Assembly (NCBI GenBank): GCA_020073375.1
Contig: JAIQFG010000030.1
Coordinates: 1 to 46,519 of the forward strand
From: Terriglobia bacterium
GTDB lineage: Bacteria > Acidobacteriota > Terriglobia > Acidiferrales > UBA7541
Length of the DNA stretch: 46,519 bases
Direction of reading: 5' to 3'
The position numbers and the translations under genes were made by a program. The notes beneath the pieces were generated by a model, which saw only the letters and a list, made by a program, of their open reading frames with translations, was not told where the DNA came from and did not search any database. Below are positions 33,552-42,326 of the stretch, one piece after another (position 1 is the first letter of the stretch; the number at the start of each line of letters is the position of its first letter).

Positions 33552-34910
33552 TTACGACGCGGCGGCAATGCGGAAATGGAACCGGGAACCCTGGCCGACG
33601 GCGCTTTCCACCCAGATCCGGCCGCCGTGGGCGTCCACGATGTGGCGGGCGATGGCCAGGCCGAGTCCGGTGCCGCCGGCTTCGCGCGAGCGGGCGGCGT
33701 CGACGCGATAGAAGCGCTCGAAAATGCGTTCCAGGTCGGATTCCGGGATGCCGATTCCCGTGTCGGCGACCGTGAACGTGACTCCGTCCGCATTTGAAGT
33801 GGCGGTCACGTCGATTTGTCCGCCCGGGGGCGTGTACTGCGTGGCGTTGTCGAGCAGATTCTGCAGGACCTCGCCCAGTTGCGCGCCATCGGCACGCACC
33901 GGCGGAAGGCCGTCGGGCAAGAGCACGTGGATGCGCAAACCCTTGGCCTCGGCCTTGAGGCGCGCGGTTTCCACGCAGCCGTTGACCAGCGCGGCGACAC
34001 GCACCGGGCGCAGTTCCAGTTCCAGGCGGCCGGCTTCGATACGCGAAAGTTTCAGCAGGTCGTCGGTGAGGCGCGCCAGGCGGCGGGCGTGATCGCGGAT
34101 AATTTCCACGAAATGGGCGCGATTGACGGTGTCCTCCAGCGCGCCGCCAAGCAGGGTTTCGGCGAATCCCTGAATGGCCGTCAATGGCGTCTTGAATTCG
34201 TGGGAGACGTTGGCCACGAAATCGCGGCGCACACGTTCCAGGCGGCGCAGTTCGGTGATGTCATGGAGAACGAGCACGGCGCTGTTGGCTCCGGCGGCGT
34301 GCACCGGCGCGGCGGTGACGGCGAAGCTGCGCGGGCGCACCGTGCCGACCTCGACTTCGCCTGTAACTTCCTCGCCTCCGGGCAAAACCTGGCGCACTGC
34401 GGCCACCAACTCCACTTGCCGCAAAGCCTCAATGAGTTTTTTTCCCTGCGAGCTTCCTTCCGGCAGTTCCAGGATTTGCTCGAAGGCCTGATTGCAGTAC
34501 AGGACTCGTTCGTCGCCGGCCACGACGGCCACGCCCTCGACCATGCTGGCCAGAATCGCCGCGGAGCGATTGCGCTCCTCGGTGAGCGTGTGAATCGATT
34601 GGCCGAGTTGCGCGACGGTGCCGCCCAGCGCCTGCGCCAAGTCGGCGAGTTCATCTCGGCCATGATCTTTTTCAAGCGGGGTGAAATCGCCCGCGGCGGC
34701 GCGGTCCGCGAATTGTTTCAGGCGGCGAATGCGCGCGGCGACCGAGCGAAGGAACAGGATGGAGAGAAATCCCGCAATCAGGAGAATGATCAACAGGGCC
34801 GGAAAAATCCGGGCGAGGGTACCCGGCGCGGCCACTTCCACGGCGATCAGGATGGCCGCCACCAGCGCCAGGTACAAGATCCCCAGCCGCCGGAAAGGGC
34901 TTACAGGCAC
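33552..34910 (-). CDS. phoR: Phosphate-regulon sensor histidine kinase PhoR
   Basis: 452 residues. Two transmembrane helices (about 10-28 and 36-54) are joined by a very short periplasmic loop, followed by a HAMP-like linker, a PAS domain (about 115-220), HisKA with His237 (VSHEFKTPLTAIQG), and HATPase_c with N (NLLDNATQYTP), G1 (DTGIGIP) and G2 (GTGLGLAI) boxes. The missing sensory periplasmic domain is typical of PhoR, which reads phosphate through Pst and PhoU. GTG start with AGGAG, 7 bases after phoB. Confidence 0.93.
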   Translation of the reverse strand: MPVSPFRRLGILYLALVAAILIAVEVAAPGTLARIFPALLIILLIAGFLSILFLRSVAARIRRLKQFADRAAAGDFTPLEKDHGRDELADLAQALGGTVAQLGQSIHTLTEERNRSAAILASMVEGVAVVAGDERVLYCNQAFEQILELPEGSSQGKKLIEALRQVELVAAVRQVLPGGEEVTGEVEVGTVRPRSFAVTAAPVHAAGANSAVLVLHDITELRRLERVRRDFVANVSHEFKTPLTAIQGFAETLLGGALEDTVNRAHFVEIIRDHARRLARLTDDLLKLSRIEAGRLELELRPVRVAALVNGCVETARLKAEAKGLRIHVLLPDGLPPVRADGAQLGEVLQNLLDNATQYTPPGGQIDVTATSNADGVTFTVADTGIGIPESDLERIFERFYRVDAARSREAGGTGLGLAIARHIVDAHGGRIWVESAVGQGSRFHFRIAAAS

Positions 34911-34917
34911 GAAGTGT

Positions 34918-35628
34918 TCACTCCTGTCTCACCATTTGCGCCGCGCTTTCAAACATGTAGCCGGCGCCTCGGACCGTTTTCAAAAAGGAAGGATGGTCCG
35001 CATCGGTTTCCACTTTTTCGCGCAGCCGGCGGATGTAGACGTCCACGCTGCGCGGCGTGACGAATCGCTCGGTGCCCCAGACAGCGTCCAGCAACTGGTC
35101 ACGGGTGAACACGCGGTTCGGGCGCGTCGCCAAATAATAGAGCAAGCGGAACTCGAGGGTCGAGAGCGTGACGGGCTTGCCATCGTGCGTGACGCGATAA
35201 GAGGAGGGATCGATGGTGAGGCCGCGCGACTCAATCACCCGGGTGGCTTCCCCGGCGGGCTCGGTGCGGCGCAGCAGGGCTTTTACGCGCGCGCCCAGTT
35301 CGCGCGGGCTGAACGGCTTGGTCACGTAATCGTCGGCGCCCATTTCCAGTCCCACGACGCGGTCGGCTTCCTCGCCTCGCGCGGTCAGCATGAGAATGGG
35401 CAGGCGATTGAGCGATTGATCGCGGCGAATTTCCTTGCAGATGTCGAGGCCGGATAATTTCGGCAGCATGAGGTCGAGAAGCAGAATGTCAGGAGGCGTT
35501 TTGCGAATTTGCGCCAGGCCCGTCGCGCCGTCGCTGGCGGCGGCGACCTGGAAGCCTTCGCGTTCGAGGTTGTAACGGACCAACTCGACAATGTCGCGGT
35601 CGTCTTCGATCAGCAGAACTCGTTTCAT
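34918..35628 (-). CDS. phoB: Phosphate-regulon response regulator PhoB
   Basis: 236 residues. Receiver domain with acid pocket Glu8-Asp9-Asp10, phosphoacceptor Asp52 (LLLDLMLPKLSG), Thr82 and Lys104 (VTKPFSP). The C-terminal OmpR-type winged helix contains LSTLEFRLLYYLATRPNRVFTRDQLLDAVWG and RSVDVYIRRLREKV. PhoB binds Pho boxes as tandem dimers. It is the first gene of phoBR, preceded by an 11-bp-phased repeat at 35710, consistent with autoactivation. Confidence 0.95.
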   Translation of the reverse strand: MKRVLLIEDDRDIVELVRYNLEREGFQVAAASDGATGLAQIRKTPPDILLLDLMLPKLSGLDICKEIRRDQSLNRLPILMLTARGEEADRVVGLEMGADDYVTKPFSPRELGARVKALLRRTEPAGEATRVIESRGLTIDPSSYRVTHDGKPVTLSTLEFRLLYYLATRPNRVFTRDQLLDAVWGTERFVTPRSVDVYIRRLREKVETDADHPSFLKTVRGAGYMFESAAQMVRQE

Positions 35629-35709
35629 TGCAACTCTTTCGTGTGGCTATCGGACCAGGCCTTCGCAACCCCAAGCGCCGTAGTTTACATCGTTGCAACC
35701 GAACCCAAT

Positions 35710-35727
35710 GTTACGAACAGGTTAAAA
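35710..35727 (-). promoter_or_regulatory. Pho-box-like repeat upstream of phoBR
   Basis: Minus strand: TTTTAAC-CTGT-TCGTAAC, two 7-mers with 11-bp period, 82 bases before the phoB ATG. It resembles the pstS site (shared TAAC ends). I cannot place a good -10 behind it. Confidence 0.5.
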
Positions 35728-35854
35728 AGTTTTTCAAAGCCGAAGGCCGCAGGTTTCCACCCAATGCCCGGCTCTCGGAACGGCCTTCGGAAAACGGCCG
35801 GAAACGCAATCGCTTCTTTCTGATGTGGGCCGCCTGCCGGCGTTTTTTCCTCCC

Positions 35855-37072
35855 TCAGATACGCACGAAAATCTTCCATCGGTATAGCGGCCAGAGAAGC
35901 AAAAAGATCAAGAATACAAAGAAAATTCCGAATGCCAGCGAAGCGTTCACTGGGCTGAAGTGCGGCGTGAAAAATCGTTGATATACCCAGCCGTGCAGGG
36001 TAGTGTCGCGGCCTTGCGCGCCGCTGAACTCAAAGTCGGTGCTGATTTCCGAAACGATTGCCGCAAGCGCGTACGCCAGGATCGCGTTCATCCCGAACAC
36101 CAGCCACGGCGCGGCCCACCGCCGCCAGCCGCGTAAATCCACCGCCCAATAGCACGCGGCCAGCGCGAGCATTGCGAAGCCGCCGGTGAACAGCACAAAC
36201 GTGCTGGTCCACAAATTCTTGTTGATCGGGAAATACGGATGAAGCAGTTGTCCCACGGCCATCAAGACCAATCCCACTGCCACCAGGCCCGCGGCCTTGC
36301 GTTTGCCCTCGCGATCCGAACGCAGCCACTCGCCCGCCAAAATTCCGATCAGAAGCGTGGCGATGGCGGGAAGCGTGGAAAGCAGTCCCTCCGGATCCCA
36401 CGTCATCGATTCGGACCACAAGTGTCCGCCCATGAGCGTGCGGTCGATGTACGCGCCAAGATTGTCGTCCTTGCCCAGGTGTCCCGCGCCATAGCCGGGC
36501 ACCGGTACGAATTTCAACAGCGCCCAGTAACCTACGAGCAGGATCACGGCGATGCCCGCGATCATTGCGGATTTGGAACGCGCGCGCGCGTTCTCATCCG
36601 CGCCCTCTTTGCCGCGCGAGAGCAACAGATACAGGAGTCCCGCGACCAGGTAACACACGGCGATGCGCTGCAAAACGCCCATGATCCGGATTGACGAGAA
36701 ATCAAAGGAAGGAAATCCGTTCAGGAACAACCCAATCCCGAAAATCAGCGCGCTGCGCCGCAGGACGTGAATCGCCAGCGCGCCGCGCGACACGCCGCGC
36801 GACACGCGCGAGGCAAACGACAGCGTCATGGATACGCCGACCATGAACAGAAATGCGGGAAAAATCAGGTCGGTGGGCGTCCAGCCGTTCCAATCCGCGT
36901 GCTCCAGCGGGGGATAGATATGGCTCCAGGAGCCGGGGTCGTTGACCAGGATCATGGCGGCGATGGTGATTCCGCGAAAAACGTCGAGCGAAACCAGGCG
37001 CGCAGGCCGTGCTGTTTGGGTAGCCGTCGGCGCGCCGGATGCGGGCGCCGCGATGGTCTGGGCGGTGGCGAT
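35855..37072 (-). CDS. HGSNAT/NagX-type membrane acyltransferase homolog (start codon unclear)
   Basis: About 400 residues, polytopic membrane protein. The family core begins ARLVSLDVFRGITIAAMILVN and continues with HADWNGWTPTDLIFPAFLFMVG. Around ten hydrophobic segments follow, ending in a cluster of hydrophobic and basic residues. Homologs include human heparan-alpha-glucosaminide acetyltransferase and bacterial NagX, which act on amino-sugars. No ATG, GTG or TTG lies in frame between the apparent promoter (37097-37125) and the core. GGAGG (37082-37086) is followed by GTC at 6 and ATC at 9 bases. I put the start provisionally at that ATC. A GTG at 37183 lies inside the upstream gene's terminator, before this promoter. 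Confidence 0.8.
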   Translation of the reverse strand: MATAQTIAAPASGAPTATQTARPARLVSLDVFRGITIAAMILVNDPGSWSHIYPPLEHADWNGWTPTDLIFPAFLFMVGVSMTLSFASRVSRGVSRGALAIHVLRRSALIFGIGLFLNGFPSFDFSSIRIMGVLQRIAVCYLVAGLLYLLLSRGKEGADENARARSKSAMIAGIAVILLVGYWALLKFVPVPGYGAGHLGKDDNLGAYIDRTLMGGHLWSESMTWDPEGLLSTLPAIATLLIGILAGEWLRSDREGKRKAAGLVAVGLVLMAVGQLLHPYFPINKNLWTSTFVLFTGGFAMLALAACYWAVDLRGWRRWAAPWLVFGMNAILAYALAAIVSEISTDFEFSGAQGRDTTLHGWVYQRFFTPHFSPVNASLAFGIFFVFLIFLLLWPLYRWKIFVRI

Positions 37073-37096
37073 GACGAGGTTCCTCCGCTGGCGGGG

Positions 37097-37125
37097 ATAG
37101 TACAGCAGCAGGGGATTTGCCGCAA
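37097..37125 (-). promoter_or_regulatory. Promoter candidate of the NagX-type gene
   Basis: Minus strand TTGCGG (37125 to 37120), 17-bp spacer, TACTAT (37102 to 37097). Transcription would start around 37090, leaving a leader of about 20 nt with the GGAGG at 37082-37086. Confidence 0.5.
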
Positions 37126-37149
37126 CGTCGGGGTTGTGACGGGATCGGG

Positions 37150-37181
37150 AAAAAAAAACGGCCGGGAGGGGGATCCCGGCC
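37150..37181 (-). terminator. Intrinsic terminator
   Basis: On the minus strand an 8-bp stem GGCCGGGA / TCCCGGCC is followed, after a single G, by nine T. It ends the transcript of the gene at 37229-37849. Confidence 0.9.
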
Positions 37182-37228
37182 ACTCTTTTCTTAGAGGGAA
37201 GAAACTTTTTGTGCTGCCCAGCCCGCGT

Positions 37229-37849
37229 CTAGTGAAAGGCGACGTTGTGCGCGCCGCAGAAGATGGAGCTGACGAAGCTCGCGCTCTGCGGAATCCACCA
37301 GGTGCGGCGCAGAAAACCGTGGCGGCTGTACATCATCTTCTTGCCGGCGTAGTCCATCAACAGGGGGGCGACCTGGATGGCGGCGTACAAGGAAGCGTTT
37401 CCGGCAAAGGGCCGAAGCATGGGGTTCATTTCCTGGGCGCCCGTGCGGGTAATCGCGCGCCGCGTGGACCAGGCGTCAAAGGTGGCCGCGCCGTGCGACA
37501 TCAGAGCCAGGCCGCGCCAAAGGATCTGGTTCTGCCGATTCTCCTCGCGCAATTCGCCGACCGAGACAGTCATCGGCTTGCTCTTCTTCAGATACGCCAG
37601 GGGCGCAGGGGCACTGACGGACGGAGCCGGGACGGGAGCATCCGGCAGCGCGGCGGAACTGAGTTCAGCAGCAGGCTGCTCCGGAGCGGCAACAGTTGCC
37701 GGGGCGCCGGGCAAGGAACTCTCAGTGCTCGATATGCTTGCGGCAGTTTCGGAATTGGACGGCTGTATCAAAGCGGCCCTCTCTGCGGAGAGGGAAAGCT
37801 TTGGTGCAAGCTGCGGGTGAATCATGAGAACGGCAAAAGCCAGGAACAT
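37229..37849 (-). CDS. Membrane-associated protein of unknown function
   Basis: 206 residues. A hydrophobic N-terminus (signal peptide or anchor) is followed by a Pro/Ala/Ser-rich linker (about residues 30-85). The C-terminal domain has RGLALMSHGAATFDAWSTRR, EMNPMLRPFAGNASLYAAIQVAPLLMDY and ends HNVAFH, with two probable membrane helices; the Asp-Ala-x-Ser/Thr and NPxxRPF pattern resembles small DUF5658-like proteins. ATG 37849 is preferred to GTG 37858 because GAGGTGA is correctly spaced. Followed by a strong terminator. Confidence 0.65.
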   Translation of the reverse strand: MFLAFAVLMIHPQLAPKLSLSAERAALIQPSNSETAASISSTESSLPGAPATVAAPEQPAAELSSAALPDAPVPAPSVSAPAPLAYLKKSKPMTVSVGELREENRQNQILWRGLALMSHGAATFDAWSTRRAITRTGAQEMNPMLRPFAGNASLYAAIQVAPLLMDYAGKKMMYSRHGFLRRTWWIPQSASFVSSIFCGAHNVAFH

Positions 37850-37869
37850 TTCACTCACCTCAGTACGTC

Positions 37870-37898
37870 ACAGGATTTCGGCTGGGCTGAAATCCTGT
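37870..37898. repeat. 10-bp inverted repeat upstream of the gene at 37229
   Basis: ACAGGATTTC-N9-GAAATCCTGT. It lies just upstream of the gene's ribosome site on the minus strand and could be a leader hairpin, an operator or another intergenic palindrome. Confidence 0.7.
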
Positions 37899-38084
37899 AA
37901 CGTGAAACCAAGGTTAGGATTGAGGGGCGGGCGGGGCTATGGCTCGGTAGTCCCGAAACCTTGGAACGAAGGTTCATGGGGGATTGGAACGATAGTCCTA
38001 GGACTTTTTGGGGGTGAAGAAAATGGGAAGAGCGGCCTGCCAGCGGACCTTCGCGCGCGGTGTATGTAATAGATAAAACTGACT

Positions 38085-39665
38085 TTATGGATTCGCGTCG
38101 GGGGTATCCGGCCACTCCAGGATTTCGATCTTGCCGTCCGCGTTGCGTTGCAACGTGGGCGCGTACAGGCCGATCTGTTCCCTGCGCCACCAGACCCCTT
38201 GCTCGCGCCTCTCCTGCCAATCCGAGAACCAGTATTGCCATAGAATTGCGCGGATCTGAGCCGGGGGCCTTGCCGGGAAGGGGTTCCCGGCGAATAAGGC
38301 CAGCACCTCAGGCTGTCCATCTAATAGACGCTGCTCAACTTGCAGCACAAACGGATTCCTGCGCCAACTTCCCAGGGAGGCAAACCAGAGATTCCAATCA
38401 AACCGTGGCTGGTAGGGCGCATAAACGCGGGGAGAGGCTTGCAGATCCTGAGGCTTGTAGCGGAAAGGGTAGGGCGTCCAGGTTTTGCCATCGTTGGAAC
38501 CCTGGAATTCGATTTCGTAGCGGCCGCGCGTCATGACCGCGAACAGTCCGAATTCGTTGGCGATGCGAAAAGGTTCGAGCTTGACGATGGGAGCATGGGG
38601 GAGCGGCGCCTCGGGAGAGAGCATAAAGATCAGGAGTGCCGAGGTGGCATAGAAAATCCAAGTTAAGAAGAAGGCTTGCACCCCTAAGCGAATGTTCGAG
38701 TGCCAGGAGGGCCCGCCGTGGGGGACAACCGCGGATGGGTCGGGAGACGCGCGAAAATGCAATCGGCGCGGAAGCAGCCGCGCGAGGAATTCGTCGTCCA
38801 GCAACAAGAACCCCAGAACCAAAACCAGATAATTCAGGAACGCGTAATTGCTGGTGAGAATGATGGCGATCTGCCACGGCGTGATCAGACAAAACAGAGC
38901 GATGCGCGAACGCCGCGGCCGGAATGCGGCGAAGATGAACACCAGCTCCAGGGCCAGCGTCAGAAATGCCGTGGCCGCATGGAAGCCGTGCGGCAGGTGA
39001 TGCGCGTACCAGGCCATCCAGGTGGGCAGCGGCCCGTTCTGGTAGTAGTCGTCCATCGCCGTGAAATTGCGCCATTCGGGATCGTGGCTCAACATTTTCG
39101 CGATGCCCGACTCGAAATAAATGCGGAACATCAGCCAAACCAGCAGAAAACGGCTGGCGCGCGACGGCGGTTCGGAACTTGCCCAGCGCGGGCGGCCTCC
39201 GGAAGGCGCAAAAAACAGGCTGAGAAAGCCCGCCTCGAGCAACATGCCGTCGGACTGGTAACTTGAGAACTCCTGCGCGGCGCCGATGAAGGAAAGAAAG
39301 GCGATCAGGCAGACGACGAGAGCGTCCCGCGGAAAGAAATTCAGCGTAAGCAGGACAGAAGCGGCCATCCCGATGAGGCAGACCGCAAGCAGTGTCCGAT
39401 CGCTCGCCGACCACCAGAACACGGTGGGCGCGTACCAGAAGCGCCCGCTTCCCATGACGCGCGCTACTTGCGCGAGATACTCCTGCGCGGGAAGAATACC
39501 GTGCGGGCCGATCAGCCCGCGAATTTGAAATGCGAGCGAATAGAAAACCGAAAGAAAGATTAGGCCCAGAGCGCGCAGAAACAGCCAGCGCGCGGCCAGG
39601 AACCCTGGAGGCGTGAAATCCGGGCCGAATAGGCGCGCGGGAATCGTCCTGAAATCGATATCCAT
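38085..39665 (-). CDS. Lipase maturation factor family protein
   Basis: 526 residues. Multi-pass membrane protein with a C-terminal globular domain. Family hallmarks: SYQSDGMLLEAGFLSLFFAP, RIYFESGIAKMLSHDPEWRNFTAMDDYYQNGPLP, and a C-terminal segment GRYEIEFQGSNDGKTWTPYPFRYKP with PRFDWNLWFA. In animals LMF1 helps lipases fold in the ER; bacterial homologs have no known role. The upstream frame runs to 39782, but those residues are Arg-rich and lie in a repeat, so ATG 39665 is used. The ribosome site is weak. Confidence 0.9.
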   Translation of the reverse strand: MDIDFRTIPARLFGPDFTPPGFLAARWLFLRALGLIFLSVFYSLAFQIRGLIGPHGILPAQEYLAQVARVMGSGRFWYAPTVFWWSASDRTLLAVCLIGMAASVLLTLNFFPRDALVVCLIAFLSFIGAAQEFSSYQSDGMLLEAGFLSLFFAPSGGRPRWASSEPPSRASRFLLVWLMFRIYFESGIAKMLSHDPEWRNFTAMDDYYQNGPLPTWMAWYAHHLPHGFHAATAFLTLALELVFIFAAFRPRRSRIALFCLITPWQIAIILTSNYAFLNYLVLVLGFLLLDDEFLARLLPRRLHFRASPDPSAVVPHGGPSWHSNIRLGVQAFFLTWIFYATSALLIFMLSPEAPLPHAPIVKLEPFRIANEFGLFAVMTRGRYEIEFQGSNDGKTWTPYPFRYKPQDLQASPRVYAPYQPRFDWNLWFASLGSWRRNPFVLQVEQRLLDGQPEVLALFAGNPFPARPPAQIRAILWQYWFSDWQERREQGVWWRREQIGLYAPTLQRNADGKIEILEWPDTPDANP

Positions 39666-39705
39666 TGCCGGCCAGTATACAGGCGCGGCGAACGCAAGTC
39701 TTTGC

Positions 39706-39767
39706 TGGCGCCGGCGTCTCGCCGGCGGTTTTGCGCGCTGCGGCGACCGGAGCAACCGCCGGCGCCA
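39706..39767. repeat. Nested GC-rich inverted repeat
   Basis: The right arm AACCGCCGGCGCCA is complementary to TGGCGCCGGCG plus GCCGGCGGTT in the left arm, where an extra TCTCG interrupts. CGCCGGCG recurs. It lies upstream of the lipase-maturation-factor gene. Confidence 0.7.
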
Positions 39768-39840
39768 CAAGACCGGCAACACTACGCTGATGCGTTTCGC
39801 CTAACTTCTGGAATTTATTTGGTCTTGCGGAAATAGCGAA

Positions 39841-40056
39841 TTATTCCAATTCGTCCAAATCTTCTTTCTTGGGCATGTGCTTGGGGCCGTAGAAGCGCTG
39901 GCGGCACTTGCCGCAGCGATAGGGGCGATAGGGGAAAATGAGGAGGACCCAGAATTCCAGCATGCGGCCGCGTTTGGTGCGGTGCACGTGGTCGCTGCCG
40001 CAGAGCGGACAATTCCGGTCCGTCGTATATGCGAACAACCCAAGGGCGCGTTTCAT
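39841..40056 (-). CDS. Small zinc-ribbon protein with hydrophobic core
   Basis: 71 residues. CPLCGS near residue 16 and CGKC near residue 48 would form a zinc ribbon around a hydrophobic stretch (MLEFWVLLIFPYRPYR), and the tail is charged (KKEDLDELE). Function unknown. ATG 40056 gives the most compact protein; the start has no clear Shine-Dalgarno. Similar short ribbons are frequent in Acidobacteriota, as I recall. Confidence 0.65.
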   Translation of the reverse strand: MKRALGLFAYTTDRNCPLCGSDHVHRTKRGRMLEFWVLLIFPYRPYRCGKCRQRFYGPKHMPKKEDLDELE

Positions 40057-40137
40057 TGGGGAGGGATAATACCGCCGAGCGGACCCGCGCGCAATCACCG
40101 GGCTCATTTTAGTAACTGAAGCGGTACCATTCCGGGT

Positions 40138-40599
40138 TTATAAAGATGCCAGGACTTGCAGCGCTTGGTGGCGGATCTTCCCCAGGTTCCGGTTTAGCAC
40201 ATGCGTCCGGGGAAGAAATCGGAAGACGGGAGGGCGGCGCATGGCCAGCCGGTCCAGCGCCATTTTCAGGCGCAAATCGTGCGGGGCATAGTGCAGGCCA
40301 CGGGCGAGAATATCAGCCGCGTCCTGCTTGCGGTCGGCGGCTACGTAGACTTCCGCGAGGTTCAAGTATAGCTGAGCCTGGCGTCGATTCATGCGCATGG
40401 CAGAGTGGCAAAGCTTTTCGGCTTCCGCCCACTTCTGCTCGGCGGCGGCGACGGCTACGCCCATATAGGAAATATAGTAAGGGTTGTCGGGCTCCTGATC
40501 CAAAGCGGAACGCAGGTGCGGCAATGCCCTGCTTGCATCGCCTCCGCGCAAGAAAGTGAGCCCTGCCCGAAATTCCTGAAATGCTTCAATTTGGATCAT
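40138..40599 (-). CDS. Tetratricopeptide-repeat protein
   Basis: 153 residues of about three to four TPR helices: AFQEFRAGLTFLRGGDASRALPHL, DNPYYISYMGVAVAAAEQKWAEAEKL, and AQLYLNLAEVYVAADRKQDAADIL. No signal peptide or enzymatic domain, so it is probably a cytoplasmic scaffold. ATG 40599 has GGAGGG 7-8 bases upstream and is preferred over the longer frame. Confidence 0.8.
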   Translation of the reverse strand: MIQIEAFQEFRAGLTFLRGGDASRALPHLRSALDQEPDNPYYISYMGVAVAAAEQKWAEAEKLCHSAMRMNRRQAQLYLNLAEVYVAADRKQDAADILARGLHYAPHDLRLKMALDRLAMRRPPVFRFLPRTHVLNRNLGKIRHQALQVLASL

Positions 40600-40877
40600 G
40601 GCACTACCCTCCGCGACTACCTGCAAGATTGTATCGGCTGCAAGATGTGCAATCTTCGGTCCAAATTGCGCGACGTCCCTCGCAACATCCCAAGAGAACC
40701 TTGGGAAGAAGAGTAAATTCGGGGGGGCTCAAATCCCACTGGTCGGGAGTACAGAATCGGTTCAGTGGCACCGGCGGGCCATGCGGGGGAAAAAGACGAG
40801 TTCGCGTTTACAATGAGTCATAATCTGGGAATTCTCCGCATTGCCAATGCACCGGGCCGCGCGTGATAATCGGACCC

Positions 40878-42149
40878 ATGAATCCGTCCACATCGATTTC
40901 CAAGGAACCATCTTCATCGGCATCTAAGTTTTCGCAGAATCTTGACCGTCTCGCCGAAGTTGCCGTGCGCGCTGGACTAGGACTGGCTCCGGGCCAGGAA
41001 TTGGTGATGACCTGCACGTTGGACGCGGTCACTCTGGCGCAGCGCATCACCGAGCACGCCTACAAGGCCGGCGCGAGCCTGGTCACCACGCTGTTCACGG
41101 ACGAAGAATCCGCGCTGTTGCGCTTTCGCTACGGTTCGCAAGAGAGTTTCGACAAAGCTGCCTCGTGGCTCTACGAAGGCATGGCCCAGGCCTTTCGCGG
41201 CGGGGCGGCGCGACTGGCGATTACCGGAAACAATCCTTCGTTGCTCTCAAAGGAAGACCCGGAAAAAGTGAGCCGGGCAAATCGCGCGATGTCAAAGGCC
41301 TACCGTCCGGCCCTGGAACTGATTACCCGTCACGAAATCAACTGGACGATTGTCGCCTGCGCCACTCCCGCCTGGGCCGCCGCTGTGTTCCCCGATCTGC
41401 CGCAGGAGCAGGCGCTGGCGCGGCTCTGGGACGCCATTTTCGCGGCTTCGCGCGCGGACCAGGCCGATCCGGTGGCCGCATGGAAAACGCACGACGCAAA
41501 TCTGCATTCCAGCGCGACAAGGATGAATGAAAAGCGCTACTCGGCGCTGCATTTCCGCGGGCCCGGCACGGATCTCCGCGTGGGCCTGGCCGACGATCAC
41601 CTGTGGCTGGGCGGAGGCACGACCGCGGGCAACGGCCTGTACTGCATTCCCAATATGCCGACCGAGGAAGTCTTCACCACTCCTCACAAGGACCGCGTGG
41701 ATGGACAGGTGACCAGCACCAAGCCGCTGTCGTATCAAGGCACGCTGATTGAGGGAATTTCCGTGCGATTTCAGGCCGGAAAAATCGTGGAAGCCCATGC
41801 CTCCCGAGGCGAGCAAGTGCTGCAGCGGATGATCGAGACCGACGAGGGAGCGCGGCGGCTGGGTGAAGTCTCCCTGGTGCCGCATTCCTCGCCGATTGCC
41901 TCGAGCGGCTTGCTGTTCATGAACACCCTGTTCGACGAGAACGCCGCCTGCCACATTGCCCTGGGGCAGGCCTACAGCACCTGCTTGAAGGATGGCGACA
42001 GCCTTACTCCCGAACAACTGGCGGCACGCGGCGCAAACGATAGCCTGATTCACGTCGATTGGATGATTGGGTCGAATCGCATCGACGTGGACGGCATTAC
42101 CGCGTCCGGGAAATCCGAGCCGGTTCTGCGCGCCGGGGAGTGGGTTTAG
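40878..42149 (+). CDS. M29 family aminopeptidase (AmpS/PepS type)
   Basis: 423-residue metallopeptidase releasing N-terminal amino acids. Metal-ligand motifs of the family are visible: EEVFTTPHKDRVDG (first Glu), a second Glu in IETDEGARRLGEVS, His in LVPHSSPI, His in ACHIALGQAY and His/Asp in LIHVDWMIGS. The GTG at 40863 is also possible; ATG 40878 is chosen. It is not clearly part of an operon. Confidence 0.92.
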   Translation: MNPSTSISKEPSSSASKFSQNLDRLAEVAVRAGLGLAPGQELVMTCTLDAVTLAQRITEHAYKAGASLVTTLFTDEESALLRFRYGSQESFDKAASWLYEGMAQAFRGGAARLAITGNNPSLLSKEDPEKVSRANRAMSKAYRPALELITRHEINWTIVACATPAWAAAVFPDLPQEQALARLWDAIFAASRADQADPVAAWKTHDANLHSSATRMNEKRYSALHFRGPGTDLRVGLADDHLWLGGGTTAGNGLYCIPNMPTEEVFTTPHKDRVDGQVTSTKPLSYQGTLIEGISVRFQAGKIVEAHASRGEQVLQRMIETDEGARRLGEVSLVPHSSPIASSGLLFMNTLFDENAACHIALGQAYSTCLKDGDSLTPEQLAARGANDSLIHVDWMIGSNRIDVDGITASGKSEPVLRAGEWV

Positions 42150-42284
42150 ATTCCAAAGCGATCCTTCGACCCCTACAAACATAGTTTCCAGCTTGGACAA
42201 GTTGCCTTGCCTCGCTGCAATCCCGCCGGCGCAAGTCCGATTGTTTCCAGAACATGATACTGGATGTTGCCAATTCCACTGCTA

Positions 42285-42296
42285 GTACTATTGCCC
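42285..42296 (+). promoter_or_regulatory. Possible -10 region, shared motif GTACTATTGCCC
   Basis: Identical 12-mer to that at 19054, again beginning 42 bases before the ATG of its gene. Neither gene has a visible Shine-Dalgarno. Confidence 0.35.
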
Positions 42297-42326
42297 CGAG
42301 CCGCATGCACATGATGCCATAGCGTC

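Noticed and set aside
33816..35060. 414-codon plus-strand open frame
   Set aside because: Antisense to phoR and part of phoB, His/Arg/Gln-rich as expected from a mirrored reading.
37073..37183. N-terminal extension of the NagX-type gene to GTG 37183
   Set aside because: The GTG is in the terminator hairpin of the upstream gene and lies before the likely promoter. The added residues resemble no membrane-protein N-terminus.
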